A DNA stretch of 64,000 bases, taken from contig NZ_QRGC01000005.1 in NCBI RefSeq assembly GCF_003448965.1, forward strand, positions 1 through 64,000, given 5' to 3'. The stretch's first letter is position 1, and each line of letters starts with the position of its first letter. The stretch comes from Oceanicella sp. SM1341. Its GTDB lineage: Bacteria > Pseudomonadota > Alphaproteobacteria > Rhodobacterales > Rhodobacteraceae. This document shows positions 12,801-21,281 of this stretch, in pieces. A program made the translations under genes and the position numbers. Below the pieces are notes generated by a model. It was given only the letters and a program-made list of their open reading frames with translations, did no database searches and was not told the origin of the DNA.

Positions 12801-14264
12801 TTATCTATCGGGCGACTCGGGGGTATGCAAGAGCGAATTTCGCGGGGAGGTGACAGTTTTTTCTCCCTCCCCCGGAAGCGCGTGCGCACCGGGCAGGTAG
12901 ATGCGGAAACGCGTGCCCTCGGTGGAGGTGTCGAGCAGCTCGAGACGGCCGCCGTGGCCGCGCACCAGCTCGGCCGCGATGGCGAGGCCCAGCCCGCTGC
13001 CGCCCCGGCGGCCCGAACCGCGGAAGGGCTGGAAGAGATTCTCCAGCGCCGAGGTGGGCAGGCCCGGGCCGTCGTCGGCCACGATCACCTCCACGCCCCC
13101 CTCCACCGCAACGGCGCTGACGCAGATGATGCCGCCGCCCGCGACGTTCTCCAGCGCCTCGCGCGCGTTGCGCATCAGGTTGCCCAGCACGCGGAAGAGC
13201 TGGTCGGGGTCGGCCTCGCAGACCAGCCCCTCGGGCACATCGTTGCGCAGGCAGATGCCGGAATTCTGCGCGCCCAGCAGCTCGCCCTCGCCGATGTCGT
13301 CGACGAAGGGGCGCAGCAGCACGCGGCGCGGCTCGGGCGGCGGCTCCTCGGTGCGGCCGAAGTCGAGCGTGCGCTCGCACAGGTTGATCGCCCGGTCGAG
13401 CGAGGCCACCAGCTTGGGCGCCACGCGCTTCACCCTGGGGTCGCGGCTCATGTCGATGCGGTCGACCAGAAGCTGGGCGGTGGTGAGCATGTTGCGCAGG
13501 TCGTGGCTGATTCGCGCCACGGCGCCGCCGAGCTGGGCCAGCCGCTCCTTCTGCTTCAGCGCCGAGTTGAGCCGCGCCTGCATGTCCTGCAGCGCGTGCT
13601 CGGCCTCCGAGAGCTCGCGCATGCGCGAGGAGGGGCGGATGATGCGGCGCGGGTCCTCCGGCGCCTCCTGGAAGCGCGACATGTTGTGCGCCACGCGCTG
13701 GATGGGCCGGGTGATGAAGCGGCGCAGCGCGAGGAACAGCAGCACGGCGGCCACGGTGGAGATGGCGAGCGAGAGCGCCGCGATCCCCTGGCCGTGGGCG
13801 ATGAGCTCGGCGCGCAGCGGGTCCTCGGGCAGCGTGACCTCGATGACCATGCCGCCGCCCTTCACCGGCGGGCCGATCACCCGGATGATGCGGCCGGGAG
13901 GCGCGAGCAGGCAGCGCACCGCGTCGCTGAGCAGGGTGAATTCGCTCGCCTCGCGCAGGTCGAAGGTCTCGTCCACCGCGCCGGAGAAGGGCGAGGACAG
14001 CACCAGCTCGCGGCGCTGGTCGCGCTGCAGCACGATGTTGAGCACGCCGGCGTTGTCGAGCAGCTCGGCCTCGAGATCGGGTTCGACCATGTCGTCGGGC
14101 GTGGCGAGCAGCGCGAGCGAGGCGATCTGCGCCCGTTCCAGGTGCTCGCGCAGGTATTCAACCCGGAAGCGCGACACCGCGGGCACCAGAATCATGACCT
14201 CCGCCAGGAGGACGAACAGTGTCGTCAGGAGAATGAGACGCCCGGAGAGGGTATTGAGAAGCAT
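12801..14264 (-). CDS. Sensor histidine kinase
   Basis: 487 residues from the ATG at 14264 (a longer frame lacks a credible start). Membrane helices at about 8-30 and 158-181 enclose a 125-residue periplasmic sensor; a HAMP linker (about 180-235, beginning RRFITRPIQR) leads to the H-box ISHDLRN with the phospho-acceptor near H254, an N-box NLMRNAREAL, G1 DDGPG and G2 GGSGLGLAIA. A C-terminal tail of about 25 residues follows the ATPase core. It autophosphorylates and passes phosphate to a response regulator, but none is adjacent, so it is an orphan here. A perfect AACACG/CGTGTT dyad 24 bases upstream may be an operator. Signal unknown. Confidence 0.92.
   Translation of the reverse strand: MLLNTLSGRLILLTTLFVLLAEVMILVPAVSRFRVEYLREHLERAQIASLALLATPDDMVEPDLEAELLDNAGVLNIVLQRDQRRELVLSSPFSGAVDETFDLREASEFTLLSDAVRCLLAPPGRIIRVIGPPVKGGGMVIEVTLPEDPLRAELIAHGQGIAALSLAISTVAAVLLFLALRRFITRPIQRVAHNMSRFQEAPEDPRRIIRPSSRMRELSEAEHALQDMQARLNSALKQKERLAQLGGAVARISHDLRNMLTTAQLLVDRIDMSRDPRVKRVAPKLVASLDRAINLCERTLDFGRTEEPPPEPRRVLLRPFVDDIGEGELLGAQNSGICLRNDVPEGLVCEADPDQLFRVLGNLMRNAREALENVAGGGIICVSAVAVEGGVEVIVADDGPGLPTSALENLFQPFRGSGRRGGSGLGLAIAAELVRGHGGRLELLDTSTEGTRFRIYLPGAHALPGEGEKTVTSPRNSLLHTPESPDR
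12802..12830 (-). promoter_or_regulatory. Probable tRNA-Arg promoter embedded in the kinase 3' end
   Basis: On the reverse strand TTGCAT (12830-12825), a 17-base spacer and TAGATA (12807-12802) place the start about six bases before the mature tRNA 5' end. The -10 box overlaps the stop codon of the histidine kinase gene. Confidence 0.5.
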
Positions 14265-14363
14265 GGGGCCTGTGCCTGTTCGCGCGTAACACGCCGTGTT
14301 CACGCAAAAGTAGGGCTTGCCAGGCGGGACGACAATAGCAGCGCCCCGGCCGGACCCCTGCCG

Positions 14364-14867
14364 CTAGCGCGGCGCGGCGGCCTCGTGCAGCACCGGGCCG
14401 GCATAGTCCGGGGTGTCGCGCAGCCAGTCCCTGTAGGCCGAGATCAGCCCGAAGCGCCGGGCGATGAGATATTCCCCGGTGGCCGAAACCGGCCGCGATG
14501 CGCGCATCGACCGCACGCCGGTCTGCGCCGAGAGGAAGCGGCGGGTGTTGATGCCGGTGATCAGGCTCCTGAACGCCCCGAGCCGCGCGAGATAGGCGCG
14601 GCTCGACGCCCGGGCGGCGGGGCCGGCGGGCCCCGGCAGCGGCCCGCGGTCGAGGATGCGCAGGGCACCGGCGCAGCTCTCGGCGAGAATCACCACCAGC
14701 GCCGCCTCGCCCTCGCGCGGGAGGAAGCGGGCACGGTTCTCGTAGTGGCGGCACAGGGCGCGCAGCTCCGGCCCCGGACCGGTGCCGAATCCGCCCTCCA
14801 CCGCCCCCGCCGGGCGGGCGGAGCAGAGCGCGATCAGCAGGAGGGTGAGGATGAGCCTGGCTGTCAT
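14364..14867 (-). CDS. Small secreted protein of unknown function
   Basis: 167 residues from ATG 14867. It opens with a Sec signal peptide (TARLILTLLLIALCSARPAGA, cleavage after the final A). The mature part is helical and contains two cysteines (LCRHYENRARFLPRE; ESCAGALRI) that may form a disulphide, and a YRDWLRDTPDYAGPVL ending. I recognise no domain. It is on the same strand as the kinase but 99 bases upstream of it; an operon is possible. Start chosen because the upstream extension is basic, low-complexity and runs antisense through rpmH. Confidence 0.65.
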   Translation of the reverse strand: MTARLILTLLLIALCSARPAGAVEGGFGTGPGPELRALCRHYENRARFLPREGEAALVVILAESCAGALRILDRGPLPGPAGPAARASSRAYLARLGAFRSLITGINTRRFLSAQTGVRSMRASRPVSATGEYLIARRFGLISAYRDWLRDTPDYAGPVLHEAAAPR

Positions 14868-14978
14868 AATTCTGCAGCCTAGCACGGCTATGATTAACGG
14901 AAGTGTTCTGTCGCACGGTTTCCCGAACGATTCCGGCCCCGGCATCGCGCGAACCGGCGCCCCTGCCCCGATCCGGAA

Positions 14979-15007
14979 TTGACAGGCCGGGCGCTTGCCT
15001 CTATGGA
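14979..15007 (+). promoter_or_regulatory. rpmHp: Promoter of the rpmH-rnpA operon
   Basis: A consensus TTGACA (14979-14984), exactly 17 bases, then TATGGA (15002-15007), about 90 bases before rpmH. The strong -35 is what is expected for a ribosomal protein gene. Confidence 0.7.
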
Positions 15008-15101
15008 AGCCGCTCGGAATGACCGGGGCCCCCGTGCGAGACAGATGCGCGCGCGCCCCGCCCGGCTTCGGTCGGGACGACACGAAGCAGGAGCGAAACC
15101 A

Positions 15102-15236
15102 ATGAAGCGCACTTACCAGCCGAGCAAGCTCGTTCGCGCCCGCCGCCACGGCTTCCGGGCGCGCATGGCCACCAAGAACGGCCGTCAGATCCTGAACCGT
15201 CGCCGCGCCCAGGGCCGGAAGAAGCTCTCCGCCTGA
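15102..15236 (+). CDS. rpmH: 50S ribosomal protein L34
   Basis: 44 residues, [18 protein letters not shown]... and ending GRKKLSA, the complete and nearly invariant L34. It binds 23S rRNA near the tunnel exit. It heads the rpmH-rnpA-yidD-ttcA-yidC run and has GGAGCGAAACC before its ATG. Some 45% of its residues are arginine or lysine, as usual. Confidence 0.98.
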   Translation: MKRTYQPSKLVRARRHGFRARMATKNGRQILNRRRAQGRKKLSA

Positions 15237-15259
15237 GGCGGCGAGACAGGTTCGAGACG

Positions 15260-15709
15260 ATGACACCGCCGGGAACGGGATCGGCCGAGGGAAACCCCGG
15301 GGCCGAAGCCGCCCCGGCGGTTTCGTTTTGCCCGCCCGACACGCCTGCGCCCGACGCCCCGCCCCGGGTCTCGACGCTGCTGAAGCGGCGCGATTTCGTG
15401 GCGGCATCGAAGGCGCGCCGCCAGGCCATGCCCGGCATGATCGTGCAGGCGCGCCGCCGCGCGCCGGGTGAGGCGGAGGGCATCCGCGTGGGCTTCACCT
15501 GTTCCAAGAAGGTGGGCAACGCCGTGGCGCGCAACCGGGCGAAGCGCCGGCTGCGCGAGGTGGCGCGGCTCAACCTCTCCGGCATCGGCCACGCCGGCTG
15601 GGACTACGTGCTGATCGGCCGCCGCGAGGCCACCGCCGTCCGCCCCTTCGAGACGCTGGCCGAGGATTTCCGCACCGCCATCGCGAAACTCCACGCGAAG
15701 CGCAAATGA
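15260..15709 (+). CDS. rnpA: Ribonuclease P protein component
   Basis: 149 residues. The conserved part starts at about residue 38 (STLLKRRDFVAASKARR) and includes VGFTCSKKVGNAVARNRAKRRLRE, the RNR motif that contacts RNase P RNA and the tRNA leader. The first 37 residues are a proline/alanine-rich extension seen in some alphaproteobacteria; no better internal start exists. It matures tRNA 5' ends. ATGA links its stop to yidD, and it follows rpmH by 23 bases. Confidence 0.95.
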   Translation: MTPPGTGSAEGNPGAEAAPAVSFCPPDTPAPDAPPRVSTLLKRRDFVAASKARRQAMPGMIVQARRRAPGEAEGIRVGFTCSKKVGNAVARNRAKRRLREVARLNLSGIGHAGWDYVLIGRREATAVRPFETLAEDFRTAIAKLHAKRK

Positions 15710-16005
15710 GCGCGCCCCGTGGCAGTGCACGGCGTGGCAGTGCACGGCGTGGCCATGCCCCGGGCTGTGGCTGCGCCGCGCGCATGAGCCTCGGCGCCCG
15801 GCTGCTCGCGCTGCCGGTGCGCGCCTACCGGCTGGTGTTCTCGCCCTGGGTGGGGATGAACTGCCGCTACACGCCCACCTGCTCGGAATACGCGCTGGAG
15901 GCGCTGGAGCGCCACGGCGCCCTGCGCGGCGCCTGGCTCACGCTGCGCCGGCTGCTGCGCTGCCACCCGTTCGGCGGCTCGGGCATCGACAACGTGCCGG
16001 ACTGA
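15706..16005 (+). CDS. yidD: Membrane protein insertion efficiency factor YidD
   Basis: 99 residues from ATG 15706 (four-base overlap with rnpA) or 73 from ATG 15784. The conserved core is [26 protein letters not shown] and [11 protein letters not shown] with its invariant cysteines and amphipathic first helix, which lies at the inner membrane and assists YidC. The extra N-terminus is made of two identical RGSAR units encoded by a tandem 15-bp duplication, so I suspect the shorter start is the functional one, although translational coupling favours the longer. Confidence 0.93.
   Translation: MSAPRGSARRGSARRGHAPGCGCAARMSLGARLLALPVRAYRLVFSPWVGMNCRYTPTCSEYALEALERHGALRGAWLTLRRLLRCHPFGGSGIDNVPD
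15721..15750 (+). repeat. Tandem 15-bp duplication in yidD 5' end
   Basis: Two identical copies of GGCAGTGCACGGCGT in direct succession (15721-15735 and 15736-15750), followed by a degenerate third start GGCCATGCC. It encodes RGSAR twice in the non-conserved leader of YidD and looks like a recent slippage product. Confidence 0.85.
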
Positions 16006-16009
16006 CGAC

Positions 16010-16018
16010 TTATCCACA
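16010..16018 (+). promoter_or_regulatory. Perfect DnaA box between yidD and ttcA
   Basis: TTATCCACA, the consensus DnaA box, lies in the 55-base gap. One box alone does not make an origin; it may tie ttcA-yidC expression to DnaA or be accidental. Confidence 0.4.
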
Positions 16019-16060
16019 ACAGCCCTTGCCGCAGGCGCCGGCTCCACGGTATCAACCGCC

Positions 16061-16903
16061 ATGCTCGACACATCCGACATCCACCCGCTCTTCCACGGCG
16101 CCCCGGACAGCACGGAGTTCCGCAAGCTGCGCAAGCGCATCGTGCGCCAGACCCGCGAGGCGCTGGACGCGTTTCACATGGTGGAACGGGGCGCGCGCTG
16201 GCTCGTCTGCCTCTCCGGCGGCAAGGACAGCTACACCCTGCTCGCGGCACTCACCGAGCTGCAGTGGCGCGGGCTGCTGCCGGTGGAGATCCTCGCCTGC
16301 AACCTCGACCAGGGCCAGCCGAACTTCCCCGCCACCGTGCTGCCCGAGTTTCTCGAGCGCATGGGCGTGAAGCACCGGATCGAGTACCAGGACACCTATT
16401 CCATCGTCACCGACAAGATCCCCTCCACCAAGACCTTCTGCGCGCTGTGCTCGCGCCTGCGCCGCGGCCATCTCTACCGCATCGCGCGGGAGGAGGGCTG
16501 CTCGGCCGTGGTGCTGGGCCATCACCGTGACGACATCCTCGAGACCTTCTTCATGAACCTGTTCCACGGCGGGCGGCTGGCCACCATGCCGCCCAAGCTG
16601 CTGAACGAGGAGAAGGACCTCTTCGTCTACCGCCCGCTCGCCTTCGTCTCGGAGGCGGATTGCGAGAAGTTCTCGAAGGCGATGAACTACCCGATCATCC
16701 CCTGCGACCTCTGCGGCAGCCAGGAGGGCCTGCAGCGCGCCCAGGTCAAGCAGATGCTCGACGGCTGGGAGCGCAACAGCCCTGGCCGCCGCCAGGTGAT
16801 GTTCCGCGCCCTGATGAACGCCCGGCCGAGCCACCTGCCCGACCCCGCGCTGTTCGACTTCGCCGCGCTGATGCGCGACACCCCTCCGCCGCCGGCAGAA
16901 TAA
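16061..16903 (+). CDS. ttcA: tRNA 2-thiocytidine(32) synthetase TtcA
   Basis: 280 residues of the PP-loop ATPase family: SGGKDS at 52-57, and the two CxxC pairs CALC (128-131) and CDLC (216-219) which with the family fold hold an oxygen-sensitive 4Fe-4S cluster. It thiolates C32 in the anticodon loop of certain tRNAs, including tRNA-Arg(ICG) in enterobacteria, which is interesting given the tRNA-Arg(ACG) nearby. It is wedged between yidD and yidC, two genes that are normally neighbours. Full length. Confidence 0.93.
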   Translation: MLDTSDIHPLFHGAPDSTEFRKLRKRIVRQTREALDAFHMVERGARWLVCLSGGKDSYTLLAALTELQWRGLLPVEILACNLDQGQPNFPATVLPEFLERMGVKHRIEYQDTYSIVTDKIPSTKTFCALCSRLRRGHLYRIAREEGCSAVVLGHHRDDILETFFMNLFHGGRLATMPPKLLNEEKDLFVYRPLAFVSEADCEKFSKAMNYPIIPCDLCGSQEGLQRAQVKQMLDGWERNSPGRRQVMFRALMNARPSHLPDPALFDFAALMRDTPPPPAE

Positions 16904-16961
16904 CCGCGCCGGCCGGCGGGCCGCGGCGCTTGTACCGCAGGGCCCCGCGCCCCAATTCCCC

Positions 16962-16990
16962 TTGACGTTGTCGGCCCCAGACTGTTCAAA
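16962..16990 (+). promoter_or_regulatory. Candidate yidC promoter
   Basis: TTGACG (16962-16967), a 17-base spacer and TTCAAA (16985-16990), 42 bases before the yidC ATG. This would allow yidC to be expressed apart from the upstream rpmH run. Confidence 0.5.
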
Positions 16991-17031
16991 CCGGGCGGAC
17001 TTTCCAGACCCATTTCGAGCCGGAGCCCCCG

Positions 17032-18825
17032 ATGGACAACCAGAACAGGAACATGATCCTCGCCATTGCGCTGAGTCTCGTGGTTTTCATCGGCTGGTAC
17101 GCCATCTTCCCGCCCGAGCCGCCGCAGGAGCCGACCCCGGCCGAGCAGACCGCCGAGCAGCGGGAGGCGCAGGAGCCCCAGGCCCCCACCCTGCCGCAGG
17201 ACCCCGTGGCCGAGCGCGCCGAGGCCCTGGGCCAGACGCAGCGCATCAAGGTGGAAAGCCCGCTGCTCACCGGCTCGATCTCGGTGAAGGGCGGGCGCAT
17301 CGACGACCTGCACCTCAACGCCTTCAAGGAAACCATCGAGCCCGGCTCCGACACGGTGGTGCTGTTCTCGCCCACCGGCAGCGCCGAGCCTTACTTCGCC
17401 ACCTACGGCTGGCTGGTTGCTCCCGGCTCCGACACGCCGACGCCCAACCCCAACACGCCCTGGCAGGTGGAAGGCGCCGACACGCTCACCCCCGACAGCC
17501 CGGTGACCCTTTCCTGGGACAACGGCGACGGCCTCACCTTCCGCCGGGTGATCTCGCTCGACGACCGCTACATGTTCACCATCGAGCAGACGGTGGAGAA
17601 CACCACCGACGCTTCCGTCTCGCTGATCCCCTACGGCTACGTGGCGCGCCGCGGCACCCCGCCGGACGCGCATAACCGCCTGGTGCACGAGGGCGGCATC
17701 GGCGCGGCCGACGGCACGCTCACCTACCCCGGCTGGGAGGACATGGAGGACTTCGAGGGCGTGGGGCCGAACGGCGCGCGCTTCGAGAAGATCGACGTGA
17801 CCGAGACCGGCTGGATCGGCCTCACCGGCAAGTACTTCATGGCCGCGATGGTGCCGGAATTCGGCCAGCCCTTCGAGGCCTTCTACCGCTACGGCACCGT
17901 GGGCCAGACGCCCGAGCACCAGACCGAGGTGCGCCTGCCCGCGGTCGACGTGGCCGCCGGCGAGACCGCCTCCGTCACCACCCGGCTCTTTGCCGGCGCG
18001 AAGGAGGTCAAGACCCTCCAGCACTACCGCGACACGCTCAACATCCCGCAGTTCGACGACGCGGTGGACTGGGGCTGGTTCTACTTCCTCACCAAGCCGA
18101 TCTTCGAGGTGCTGCACTGGCTGCAGGGCCACATCGGCAACATGGGCTGGTCGATCATCCTGCTCACCTGCCTGATCAAGGCGGTGCTCTTCCCGCTGGC
18201 CTACAAGTCCTACGTCTCGATGTCGAAGATGAAGAAGCTCCAGCCCGAGATGGAGGCGCTGAAGAAGCGCGCCGGGGACGACCGGATGAAGCTCCAGCAG
18301 GAGATGATGGCGCTCTACAAGAAGGAGAAGGTGAACCCCGCCGCGGGCTGCCTGCCGATCCTGCTGCAGATCCCGGTGTTCTTCTCGCTCTACAAGGTGC
18401 TCACCGTGACGCTCGAGATGCGCCACGCGCCCTTCATCTGGTGGATCCACGACCTCTCCGCCCCGGACCCGACCTCGATCCTCAACCTCTTCGGCCTGCT
18501 GCCCTGGGGCGTGCCGGAAGCGGGCTCGATGTTCGCCCTGCTCTCCATCGGCGTGTTCCCCATCCTGATGGGTGTCACCATGTGGCTGCAGCAGAAGCTG
18601 AACCCGGCGCCGGCCGACGCCACCCAGGCGATGATCTTCGCCTGGATGCCCTGGGTGTTCATGTTCATGCTCGGCTCCTTCGCCTCGGGCCTGGTGATCT
18701 ACTGGTGCGCGAACAACATCCTCACCTTCGCCCAGCAATATGCCATCATGCGCTCGCAGGGGGTCGACGTGGACGTGTTCGGCAACGTGAAGCGCAGCTT
18801 CAAGCGCAAGAAGAAGGACGCCTGA
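17032..18825 (+). CDS. yidC: Membrane protein insertase YidC
   Basis: 597 residues. The N-terminal anchor (about 5-23, ILAIALSLVVFIGWYAIFP) precedes a proline/glutamate-rich linker and the large periplasmic beta domain (to about 340). The five-helix Oxa1 core begins at WGWFYFLTKPIFEVLHW, has the cytoplasmic coiled-coil hairpin KMKKLQPEMEALKKR and the VNPAAGCLPILLQIPVFF motif, and ends with a basic tail (FKRKKKDA) able to touch the ribosome. It inserts membrane proteins alone or with SecY, whose gene also lies in this window. GAGCCCC precedes the ATG; weak SD. Confidence 0.97.
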   Translation: MDNQNRNMILAIALSLVVFIGWYAIFPPEPPQEPTPAEQTAEQREAQEPQAPTLPQDPVAERAEALGQTQRIKVESPLLTGSISVKGGRIDDLHLNAFKETIEPGSDTVVLFSPTGSAEPYFATYGWLVAPGSDTPTPNPNTPWQVEGADTLTPDSPVTLSWDNGDGLTFRRVISLDDRYMFTIEQTVENTTDASVSLIPYGYVARRGTPPDAHNRLVHEGGIGAADGTLTYPGWEDMEDFEGVGPNGARFEKIDVTETGWIGLTGKYFMAAMVPEFGQPFEAFYRYGTVGQTPEHQTEVRLPAVDVAAGETASVTTRLFAGAKEVKTLQHYRDTLNIPQFDDAVDWGWFYFLTKPIFEVLHWLQGHIGNMGWSIILLTCLIKAVLFPLAYKSYVSMSKMKKLQPEMEALKKRAGDDRMKLQQEMMALYKKEKVNPAAGCLPILLQIPVFFSLYKVLTVTLEMRHAPFIWWIHDLSAPDPTSILNLFGLLPWGVPEAGSMFALLSIGVFPILMGVTMWLQQKLNPAPADATQAMIFAWMPWVFMFMLGSFASGLVIYWCANNILTFAQQYAIMRSQGVDVDVFGNVKRSFKRKKKDA

Positions 18826-18826
18826 C

Positions 18827-19585
18827 ATGGCCGCCGCCCTTGCCGCGATCTACCGCCACCCGGTGAAGAGCCTCGGTGTCGAGGCCCTCGACGAGGTGCG
18901 CCTCGAGGCGGGGCAGACCATGCCGGGCGACCGGGTCTGGGCCGTGGCCCACGAGGCCTCGAAGTTCGACCCCGCCGCCCCCGCCTGGGTGCATTGCGCG
19001 AACTTCGCCCGGGCGGCGAAGGCCCCGCAGCTCATCGCCGTCACCGCAGCGCTGGCGGAGGACGGCGAGACGGTCACCTTCTCCCACCCCCACCGCCGCG
19101 ACCTCACCGCGAAGCCGGACACGGCCGAAGGCGCGGCCGCGATCGTGGAATGGATGAAGCCGCTGGTGCCCGAGGGCCGGGCAGCGCCCGCCGCCATCGC
19201 CCGCGCGCCGGGCCGCGGCATGACCGACACCGACTTCCCCTCGATCTCGCTGGGCAGCGTCGCCACCCTGCACGCGCTCTCCCACGCGGCGCGCCACCGG
19301 CTGTCGCCGCTGCGCTTCCGCATGAACCTGTGGTTCGAGGGCACCCTGCCCTGGGAGGAGTTCGAGTGGGTGGGCCACCAGTTCACCCTCGGCGGCGCGC
19401 GGCTGCGCGTGGCCGAGCGGGTGGGCCGCTGCTCGGCCACCACCGCCAACCCGGAGACCGGCGAGGTGGATGTCGACACCCTCAAGGTGCTGCGTGACAC
19501 CTGGGGCCACACCCAGTTCGGCGTCTATGCCGAGGTGATCGAGCCCGGGCTCGTGCGCCGCGGCGACACGCTCAAGCGCGTCTGA
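18827..19585 (+). CDS. MOSC-domain protein
   Basis: 252 residues: an N-terminal MOSC_N beta barrel (IYRHPVKSLGVEAL; MPGDRVWAV) followed by a MOSC domain with the conserved SLGSVATLHAL and GRCSATTANPETGEVD; the cysteine of GRC is the residue expected to carry sulfur or bind molybdenum cofactor. Relatives reduce N-hydroxylated compounds or move sulfur; the substrate here is unknown. It starts one base after the yidC stop, so it is cotranscribed and probably coupled. Confidence 0.85.
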   Translation: MAAALAAIYRHPVKSLGVEALDEVRLEAGQTMPGDRVWAVAHEASKFDPAAPAWVHCANFARAAKAPQLIAVTAALAEDGETVTFSHPHRRDLTAKPDTAEGAAAIVEWMKPLVPEGRAAPAAIARAPGRGMTDTDFPSISLGSVATLHALSHAARHRLSPLRFRMNLWFEGTLPWEEFEWVGHQFTLGGARLRVAERVGRCSATTANPETGEVDVDTLKVLRDTWGHTQFGVYAEVIEPGLVRRGDTLKRV

Positions 19586-19595
19586 GAGGCACCGC

Positions 19596-20258
19596 ATGGA
19601 ACAGGTCTTCACCCTCGCCGAAGCCCCCGACGCCGCCACCGCCGAGGCGGGGCGCAAGCTCTTCGCCGGCGAATGCGACTTCGTGAAGGGCGTGGTGGCG
19701 ATGTCGGGCCTGCCCGATGCCGACCGGCTGGAGATCTGCTTCGCCGGGCGCTCGAACGTGGGCAAGTCATCGCTGATCAACGCGCTGACCGGGCGCAAGG
19801 GCCTCGCACGCGCCTCCAACACCCCCGGCCGCACGCAGGAGATCAACTTCTTCGATCTCGCCGGCGGCACGATGTACATGGTCGACCTGCCCGGCTACGG
19901 CTATGCCGAGGCGCCGGTGAAGGTGGTGCAGAAGTGGCAGGACCTGCTCAAGGCCTATCTCGCCGGCCGCCAGACCCTGCGCCGCGCCTATGTGCTGATC
20001 GACAGCCGCCACGGGGTGAAGCAGGTCGACCACGACATCATGAAGCTGCTCGACCGGGCCGCCGTCTCCTTCCAGTGCGTGATGACCAAGGCCGACAAGC
20101 CCGGCCGCGCCGAGCTGGAGCGCACCATCGCCCAGACTGCCGAGGCGCTGAAGCAGCACCCCACCGCCTTCCCCGAGATCATCCTCACCTCCTCGGAGAA
20201 GGGCGACGGCCTCGCCACCCTGCGCGGCGCGATCTACACGCTGAGCCAGCAGGGCTGA
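19596..20258 (+). CDS. engB: Ribosome biogenesis GTPase EngB/YihA (YsxC)
   Basis: 220 residues with the short EngB G domain: G1 GRSNVGKSS at 51-59, G2 threonine in NTPGRTQEINFF, G3 DLPGYGYAE, G4 TKADK and a G5-like SSEKGDGL. It helps late assembly of the 50S subunit. The first 45 residues are an alphaproteobacterial extension. It follows the MOSC gene by ten bases and ends the yidC run, facing msrQ tail to tail. Confidence 0.95.
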   Translation: MEQVFTLAEAPDAATAEAGRKLFAGECDFVKGVVAMSGLPDADRLEICFAGRSNVGKSSLINALTGRKGLARASNTPGRTQEINFFDLAGGTMYMVDLPGYGYAEAPVKVVQKWQDLLKAYLAGRQTLRRAYVLIDSRHGVKQVDHDIMKLLDRAAVSFQCVMTKADKPGRAELERTIAQTAEALKQHPTAFPEIILTSSEKGDGLATLRGAIYTLSQQG

Positions 20259-20271
20259 CCCTCCCTGCCCC

Positions 20272-21105
20272 TCAGCCCGCCGGGCTGAGCAGGCCCTGGC
20301 GCAGCCGCCGCGCCCCGGCCCAGAGCGCGAGTGCCACGCCGGTGGCAAGCACATACCACGCCGGGCGGATCGAGTAGTCGAACTGCAGGTTTGCCGCCAG
20401 AACGGCCGAGGCCGGCGCATTGGTGGCCACCGCATACCAGCCCGCCTCCAGCCCGGCGGTGGCAAGCCCCGAGACCACCCCGATCCCGGCCCAGACCAGC
20501 GGCGAGGCCAGCGACAGGCCGCGCGCCTGCGCCCCCCGCGCCGCCATCATCAGCACGAAGAGCCCGGCCATCAGCACGGGCTCGGTCACGTCGAGCTTCG
20601 ACTGCATGAAGAAATGCAGCAGCCCCAGCACCGCGATGAGGTAGACCGCCCGGTGCAGCCGCTGCCAGTTGCGCCCCAGCCGGCGGATGGCCGAATCGGT
20701 GGAGGTGACCCCCAGCGCCACCAGCCCGGCCAGCGCCACGAACCCCACCACGAGATACCAGCGCTGCACGATCTCGCTCACCGTGCGCGCGAGGCTGCCG
20801 GTGTCGACCGCGTAGATGGCAAGATGCGCCAGCACGTAGAACATCGCCGTGAGCCCCAGCATGCGCCGCGCGATCACCAGCCGCGGCAGGCCCAGCCGGC
20901 GCAGCGGCGTGATGGCGAGCGTGATGAGCAGGAAGCGGATGGTCCAGAGCCCGGTGAAATGGATCACCTCCTCCAGTGGCCGCGGGCCCAGGTCGGCGTT
21001 CAGTGCCCGCCAGCCGATCCACAGCGCCGGCGCCAGCGCCCCGGCAAAGGCGATGCTGCGGATCCAGGAAAATCTCCCGGCGCGGTCTGTCCATGGCGTG
21101 TCCAT
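20272..21105 (-). CDS. msrQ: Heme-binding membrane subunit MsrQ of methionine sulfoxide reductase
   Basis: 277 residues with about six to eight membrane helices and the ferric-reductase-like heme histidines (HFTGLWTIRFLL; YVLAHLAIYAVD; NWQRLHRAVYLIAVLGLLHFF broken at several helices). MsrQ carries electrons from the quinone pool to periplasmic MsrP, which repairs oxidised methionines. The msrP gene is not in this window, although the two are commonly adjacent. A C-terminal pair of extra helices lengthens it over the enterobacterial protein. Confidence 0.85.
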   Translation of the reverse strand: MDTPWTDRAGRFSWIRSIAFAGALAPALWIGWRALNADLGPRPLEEVIHFTGLWTIRFLLITLAITPLRRLGLPRLVIARRMLGLTAMFYVLAHLAIYAVDTGSLARTVSEIVQRWYLVVGFVALAGLVALGVTSTDSAIRRLGRNWQRLHRAVYLIAVLGLLHFFMQSKLDVTEPVLMAGLFVLMMAARGAQARGLSLASPLVWAGIGVVSGLATAGLEAGWYAVATNAPASAVLAANLQFDYSIRPAWYVLATGVALALWAGARRLRQGLLSPAG

Positions 21106-21281
21106 GCGGGCTCCTTCCCTGCGGCTCTCCTGCCTAATCTATGCGATCGGCGGGCAAATGGATGTTTCAGCGCTTCACTTCTGCGGCAGCCCGGGTGAGA
21201 GGCGCCCGCGCCAAAGAACTGGCCTCGGGGCGCGACTGTGTTTAAAAGCGGTCCGATCCTGCCACCCCCGGAGACCCGAGA

